DNA of 25,585 bases from a virus, in the IMG/VR virus record IMGVR_UViG_3300025132_000264, positions 1 through 25,585 of that record. One strand, written 5' to 3'. Each line of letters starts with the position of its first letter. Within the stretch, counting starts at the first letter, position 1. Both the position numbers and the translations under genes were made by a program. This document shows positions 25,579 through 25,585 of the stretch, piece by piece. Below the pieces are notes generated by a model that did not search any database, had not been told where the DNA came from, and saw nothing but the letters and a program-made list of their open reading frames with translations.

Positions 25579-25585
25579 TATTTCT

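Noticed and set aside
1-25585. tRNA genes, CRISPR arrays, insertion sequences or attachment sites
   Set aside because: After adding three short genes, the remaining gaps are all under 100 bases and hold no cloverleaf, regular repeat-spacer pattern, terminal inverted repeat or recombinase gene.

Overview
The window is about 25.6 kb of an AT-rich (by eye roughly one third G+C), tightly packed, tailed double-stranded DNA phage genome. Every gene I can support lies on the minus strand, so transcription runs from the right end (25585) to the left end (1). The gene set and order (terminase pair, portal, scaffold-like protein, major capsid protein, neck proteins, one giant tail-associated protein) define the packaging, head and tail module of a marine-type phage. 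The neck and tail proteins resemble those of podovirus-like phages recovered from seawater metagenomes. I recognise this from memory of such families, not from a search. Most start codons lack a Shine-Dalgarno sequence and sit behind A/T-only leaders. This fits a host of the Bacteroidota (for example a marine flavobacterium), but that is an inference.

Layout in transcription order. (1) 25578-23660: small genes: an 83-aa basic protein, a 52-aa membrane protein, a 57-aa Cys-containing protein, a 150-aa holin-like protein, a 235-aa beta-rich virion protein and a second 57-aa protein. (2) 23660-21345: a 598-aa tail-fibre-like protein and two small accessory proteins. (3) 21355-18311: a GroES-like co-chaperonin that appears to contain two GroES folds in tandem, then a small-terminase-like protein that overlaps it by 161 bp, then the terminase large subunit. 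(4) 18307-13275: portal, scaffold-like protein and major capsid protein. (5) 13247-10328: three proteins of unknown function with unusual composition, set off by two strong intrinsic terminators at about 12549-12576 and 10278-10302. (6) 10260-423: two neck or adaptor candidates, an 1881-aa tail-associated protein with a hydrophobic hairpin, and a 666-aa tail-associated protein. (7) 422-18: a GNAT-like protein, and then the first codons of another gene that leaves the window.

How the genes work together: the terminases package DNA through the portal into a shell of major capsid protein assembled on the scaffold. The encoded co-chaperonin probably works with host GroEL to fold a virion protein. 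The neck proteins and the giant tail proteins close the head and build the tail, and the fibre provides host contact. The two terminators after the capsid and decoration genes probably step expression down towards the low-copy neck and tail genes.

No tRNA, rRNA, CRISPR array, insertion sequence, integrase, polymerase or lysin is visible. No gene-free stretch longer than 100 bases remains once three short genes (52, 57 and 57 codons) at 25166-25324, 24976-25149 and 23660-23833 are added. The most notable points are the two-domain GroES-like protein, its dual-coding overlap with the small terminase, the terminator-bounded cassette behind the capsid gene, and a cysteine-pinned helical-hairpin protein inside that cassette.
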